DNA of 8,554 nt, taken from assembly GCA_903909295.1 (NCBI GenBank), contig CAIVVG010000150.1:1-8554 (forward strand), read 5' to 3'. Of this stretch, positions 6,407 to 8,554 are shown piece by piece. Positions within the stretch are counted from its first letter, which is position 1. Each line of letters opens with the position of its first letter. The DNA comes from an uncultured Chlamydiae bacterium (GTDB lineage: Bacteria > Chlamydiota > Chlamydiia > Chlamydiales > SM23-39). The position numbers were made by a program, and so were the translations under genes. Below the pieces are notes generated by a model. That model worked only from the letters and a program-made list of their open reading frames with translations, was not told the DNA's origin and searched no databases.

Positions 6407-6877
6407 ATGAACATCAAGAGCGAAAGACTCAAAAAATTCGAAACAGAACTGGAAGATCTGGACCGATGGCTCAGTCTCGGACTTGTGCCCAAGAAAGACC
6501 TCGATAAGCACCGCGAGGAGATCCGCTCTCTCAAAGAGAGAATTGGCGAAGAAAAAGAGCGGCTCCGCTTCATGAAAGAGAGCGGCGATATGGAAGAGTA
6601 TGTCACCCCCAAGAGAACTCCTGGAAGACAGGCTTATGCAGAACCTCATACTCTCCCCGATATGGATATGAGCGACAACATGACCGATGCCGGCCTCGAC
6701 ATGGAGACAGAGACCTTTGATACCGAGTCGACCACTGAAGAAGAGACTGAAGGGGCAACCGGCTCCCACTCCGATGAAGAGGGCGTCGTTGTCGAAGAGG
6801 AAGAGGAAGATCCCTTTTCCGACCGGAACCGTTGGAAGCGGGGCATCCTCGAAGACCCAGACGTCGACAGCTGGTGA
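6407..6877 (+). CDS. Acidic coiled-coil protein, CT053-like chlamydial protein of unknown function
   Basis: A 156-residue soluble protein with no signal peptide or membrane segment. Residues 4-60 are charged and heptad-like, predicted as an alpha-helical coiled coil, and include WLSLGLVPKKDLDKHREEI. A junction YVTPKRTPGRQAY (65-77) leads to a low-complexity, Met/Thr/Asp/Glu-rich acidic tract (84-136) ending in a run of Glu, then a short basic/aromatic tail with NRWKRG (141-146) and a terminal Trp. The position, between divergent sucA and the HemN/HemW gene, is that of CT053 in C. trachomatis, and the size and layout fit; this assignment is from memory and synteny, not a search. CT053 has, as I recall, been listed as a candidate type III secretion substrate. 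The stop overlaps the hemW GTG, so the two are cotranslated. No enzymatic motif is visible. Function unknown. Confidence 0.8.
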   Translation: MNIKSERLKKFETELEDLDRWLSLGLVPKKDLDKHREEIRSLKERIGEEKERLRFMKESGDMEEYVTPKRTPGRQAYAEPHTLPDMDMSDNMTDAGLDMETETFDTESTTEEETEGATGSHSDEEGVVVEEEEEDPFSDRNRWKRGILEDPDVDSW

Positions 6878-7953
6878 TTTCGCTCTATTTCCATATCCCC
6901 TTCTGCACTCAAAAGTGTCCCTATTGCCACTTTTACGTCATTCCCAACCAGGCCCCCTTGCGCAAACTTTTGAGCGAGGGGCTCGCGCTCGAGTGGCAGC
7001 AGGTCTGGCCCCAGATTGCAGGAAGACAGGTTGCTTCTATTTATTTCGGCGGAGGAACCCCAAGTCTCTTTGGCGCAGAAGGGATCGGCCCCGTGCTCGA
7101 GCGCATCCCTCGAGATGCGAACTGTGAAATCACCCTCGAGGCCAACCCAGAAGAGTGCTCTTATGAGCTGCTCAAAAGCTTTTTCGATCTAGGCATCAAC
7201 CGCATTAGTTTTGGAGTGCAGTCGCTCGACAACCGCTCCCTCACAGAACTCGGGCGTCTCCATTCTGCAGAAAAAGCGAAACAAGCCGTTTTTAATGCCG
7301 AAAGGGCCGGTTTTAAAAACATCTCTATCGACCTCATGTTCGACCTCCCCGATCAGACAGAAGAGAGCTGGCGCTACACCCTCTCCCAAGTGAAAGAACT
7401 CCCCATCCAGCACGTCTCTCTATACAACCTCACCGTCGAGCCTCATACCCTCTTTTTCAAACAAGGCGTGCAGCCTTTGGGAGGAGAGCGAAGCTTAAAA
7501 CTCCTCTCCCTCGGCATAGAAAAGCTCGAAGAGCTCGGGCTTAGTCGCTATGAGATCTCAGCATTTGCTAAGCCAGGCTTCGCCTCGCGCCACAACACCG
7601 GCTACTGGACAGGACGCCCCTTTTGGGGCTACGGCCCCTCCGCCTTTAGCTTTTGGGAGGGAGAGCGCTTTCGCAACTACGCAAACATCCAGCGCTACGT
7701 GCGCGCACTGAGAGAAGGGTGCTCTCCTGTAGATTTTCGAGAGAAACTCGCCCCCCAAGAAAGCGCTCATGAACTGCTCGCCATCGGACTGCGGCGCGTA
7801 GAGGGCGTCGACTGGAAAAATGTGCCCGAAACAGCAATGAGCAGCATCACCCAACTTCAACAAGAAGGGCTCCTTACGTCAAAAGGAGAAAAACTCCGCT
7901 TGACAGAGCGAGGACTCCTTCTCTACGATACCATAGCAACAGAGCTAGTGTAA
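6874..7953 (+). CDS. hemW: HemW-type radical SAM heme chaperone (HemN-like)
   Basis: A 359-residue radical SAM protein. CTQKCPYCHF (residues 11-20) gives the CX3CX2C cluster ligands C11, C15 and C18 followed by X-Phe, the HemW pattern; true coproporphyrinogen III dehydrogenase (HemN) has a further Cys there. Other landmarks: YFGGGTPSLF (57-66), the SAM-binding GGGTPS, EANPEE (89-94), FGVQSLD (113-119), and RHNTGYW (239-245), containing the HNXXYW motif tied to heme binding in HemW. The start is GTG at 6874, giving VISLYFHIPFC like the family N-terminus; the upstream ATG at 6832 would add 14 Arg-rich residues read from another gene's frame. GTG overlaps the preceding stop as GTGA. Chlamydial homologues are often annotated hemN, which this sequence argues against. 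Length is slightly below the usual ~378. It probably delivers heme to respiratory proteins. Confidence 0.92.
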   Translation: MISLYFHIPFCTQKCPYCHFYVIPNQAPLRKLLSEGLALEWQQVWPQIAGRQVASIYFGGGTPSLFGAEGIGPVLERIPRDANCEITLEANPEECSYELLKSFFDLGINRISFGVQSLDNRSLTELGRLHSAEKAKQAVFNAERAGFKNISIDLMFDLPDQTEESWRYTLSQVKELPIQHVSLYNLTVEPHTLFFKQGVQPLGGERSLKLLSLGIEKLEELGLSRYEISAFAKPGFASRHNTGYWTGRPFWGYGPSAFSFWEGERFRNYANIQRYVRALREGCSPVDFREKLAPQESAHELLAIGLRRVEGVDWKNVPETAMSSITQLQQEGLLTSKGEKLRLTERGLLLYDTIATELV

Positions 7954-7957
7954 CAAT

Positions 7958-8002
7958 GGGTTCATTCCCTCTTTTTACCTGAACAGTTCGGAATGAGAAC
8001 CC
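7958..8002. repeat. Imperfect inverted repeat between convergent hemW and yafQ-like genes
   Basis: GGGTTCATTCC (7958-7968) can pair with GGAATGAGAACCC (7990-8002): 5 plus 6 base pairs with a 2-base bulge and a 21-base loop. The left arm is intergenic, while the right arm lies inside the last codons of the toxin gene. It starts 5 bases after the hemW stop and could end transcription from either side. The T5 run (7972-7976) lies in the loop, not after the stem, so it is not a canonical intrinsic terminator. Confidence 0.35.
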
Positions 8003-8253
8003 AGCCGAGCAAATAGAATCTTCTTTTTGTTTTTGTCTACTTTGTAGATGAGAACCCAGTCACTCGTTACGTGACAATCCCTGAATCCCCTCCAATTTCC
8101 TTTCAGAGGGTGGTCACAATATTTCGTCTCAAGAGGCTGTTCTTTGATGAGTTTCCCCATTACCTCAGAGAGGAGAGCAAGGTCCTTCCGCTGCTTCCGA
8201 GCTTTTATTTTATCTTTGTCAAACTGGGTTGTAGTACTTGGATGGAGCATCAT
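7975..8253 (-). CDS. YafQ-like mRNA interferase toxin (RelE/ParE superfamily)
   Basis: A 92-residue toxin, the same length as E. coli YafQ. The family core is clear: DHPLKGNWRGFRDCHVTSDWVLIYK-like sequence over residues 47-71, and GSHSELF at the C-terminus. Residues matching the YafQ active site are H48, H61, D65, W66, H87 and F91 with nearly the same spacing as YafQ H50, H63, D67, W68, H87 and F91, so the toxin is predicted to be an active ribosome-dependent endoribonuclease that stops translation. It has two adjacent ATG codons. GGAG lies only 2 bases before the first and 5 before the second, so translation may start at 8250, shortening it by one residue. The first ATG overlaps the antitoxin stop as ATGA. 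The partner is not an obvious DinJ copy, so I give no gene symbol. Confidence 0.9.
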   Translation of the reverse strand: MMLHPSTTTQFDKDKIKARKQRKDLALLSEVMGKLIKEQPLETKYCDHPLKGNWRGFRDCHVTSDWVLIYKVDKNKKKILFARLGSHSELFR

Positions 8254-8522
8254 TTCTCCAAGGATTTAAAGAAGTCCTCTACGGAATCGAATTCGATAAG
8301 GTTCTCCCCTCTCTCAACGTCTTGCATAGCCTTGATTGTTTCAGCATTGGGTACATGAGGCCTCTTACACCTGCCGAGCCGCATTCTGACTGATTCTAGA
8401 ATAAACTCATTGAGGGTTTTATCCTCGCTGGCAGCCAGTATTTTCATATGTCTCCGCTCTGTAGGGGAACACTCGATGGCCAACCGAACCCTCTTGCGAT
8501 GGACGACAGGTCTTTTTTTCAC
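8250..8522 (-). CDS. Ribbon-helix-helix antitoxin of the YafQ-like toxin; start uncertain
   Basis: A small DNA-binding antitoxin. Residues 11-18 (RVRLAIEC) form the predicted beta strand, 21-34 the first helix and 36-49 (TLNEFILESVRMRL) the second helix of a ribbon-helix-helix fold. The C-terminal PNAETIKAMQDVERGENLIE plus FDSVEDFFKSL resembles the toxin-neutralising tails of RelB/DinJ-type antitoxins. Such proteins usually dimerise, repress their own operon and bind the toxin. The coordinates use the GTG at 8522-8520, which lacks a good Shine-Dalgarno. The frame stays open upstream to the window edge, adding TLSKRRKTPR, and the edge codon reads xTG, so the true start may be at or beyond 8554. 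The stop overlaps the toxin ATG by 4 bases. The promoter is outside the window. Confidence 0.8.
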   Translation of the reverse strand: MKKRPVVHRKRVRLAIECSPTERRHMKILAASEDKTLNEFILESVRMRLGRCKRPHVPNAETIKAMQDVERGENLIEFDSVEDFFKSLEK

Positions 8523-8554
8523 TCTAGGGGTCTTTCTTCGCTTGCTTAAAGTCA

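Noticed and set aside
6208..6769. Minus-strand frames of 130 and 134 residues opposite the CT053-like gene
   Set aside because: Two mutually overlapping frames antisense to a gene with a good ribosome-binding site; Ser- or Phe-rich with no domain.
6832..6876. Upstream ATG start for hemW
   Set aside because: It would add an Arg-rich stretch read from the CT053-like gene in another frame; the family N-terminus starts at the GTG at 6874.

Overview
The window most likely comes from an environmental (non-Chlamydiaceae) member of the Chlamydiota. The strongest sign is synteny. A divergent block of sucA-sucB facing a small acidic coiled-coil gene plus a hemN/hemW-type radical SAM gene matches the C. 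trachomatis order CT052 (annotated hemN) - CT053 - CT054 (sucA) - CT055 (sucB), recalled from memory. The 156-residue protein at 6407-6877 has the size, position and layout expected of the CT053 family. Hand counts of single lines suggest GC near 50-60% over the metabolic genes, which is high for cultured chlamydiae, so an environmental lineage or metagenome bin is plausible. Species cannot be decided from this window.

Layout: (1) 1-1231, plus strand: the 3' part of an AbiEi-type antitoxin gene and a complete AbiEii nucleotidyltransferase toxin gene (type IV toxin-antitoxin), clearly more AT-rich than the rest. (2) 1240-1263: three in-phase 8-base repeats between the AbiE genes and the end of lpdA. 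(3) 1272-6162, minus strand: the sucA-sucB-lpdA operon, encoding E1, E2 and E3 of 2-oxoglutarate dehydrogenase. (4) 6163-6406: divergent intergenic region. (5) 6407-7953, plus strand: the CT053-like gene and hemW. (6) 7975-8554, minus strand: a YafQ-like ribonuclease toxin and a ribbon-helix-helix antitoxin whose true start may lie at or beyond the window edge.

How the genes work together: SucA decarboxylates 2-oxoglutarate on ThDP, SucB carries the succinyl group on a lipoyl-lysine to CoA, and Lpd reoxidises the lipoyl group with NAD+. All three proteins look shorter than well-studied homologues. SucB has no recognisable peripheral subunit-binding domain, and SucA has Glu in place of the usual Mg-binding Asp of the ThDP motif. 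HemW is a predicted heme chaperone, and the acidic protein translated with it has no known function. The core metabolic block is bracketed by two unrelated toxin-antitoxin modules, which suggests insertion on both sides.

All five co-directional neighbouring gene pairs overlap by exactly 4 bases (ATGA four times, GTGA once), so every transcription unit here appears translationally coupled. I found no tRNA, rRNA, CRISPR array, transposase or integrase. The best candidates for a second look are the CT053-like/hemW pair, the SucA and SucB departures from the family pattern, and the GC-rich 3' half of lpdA.
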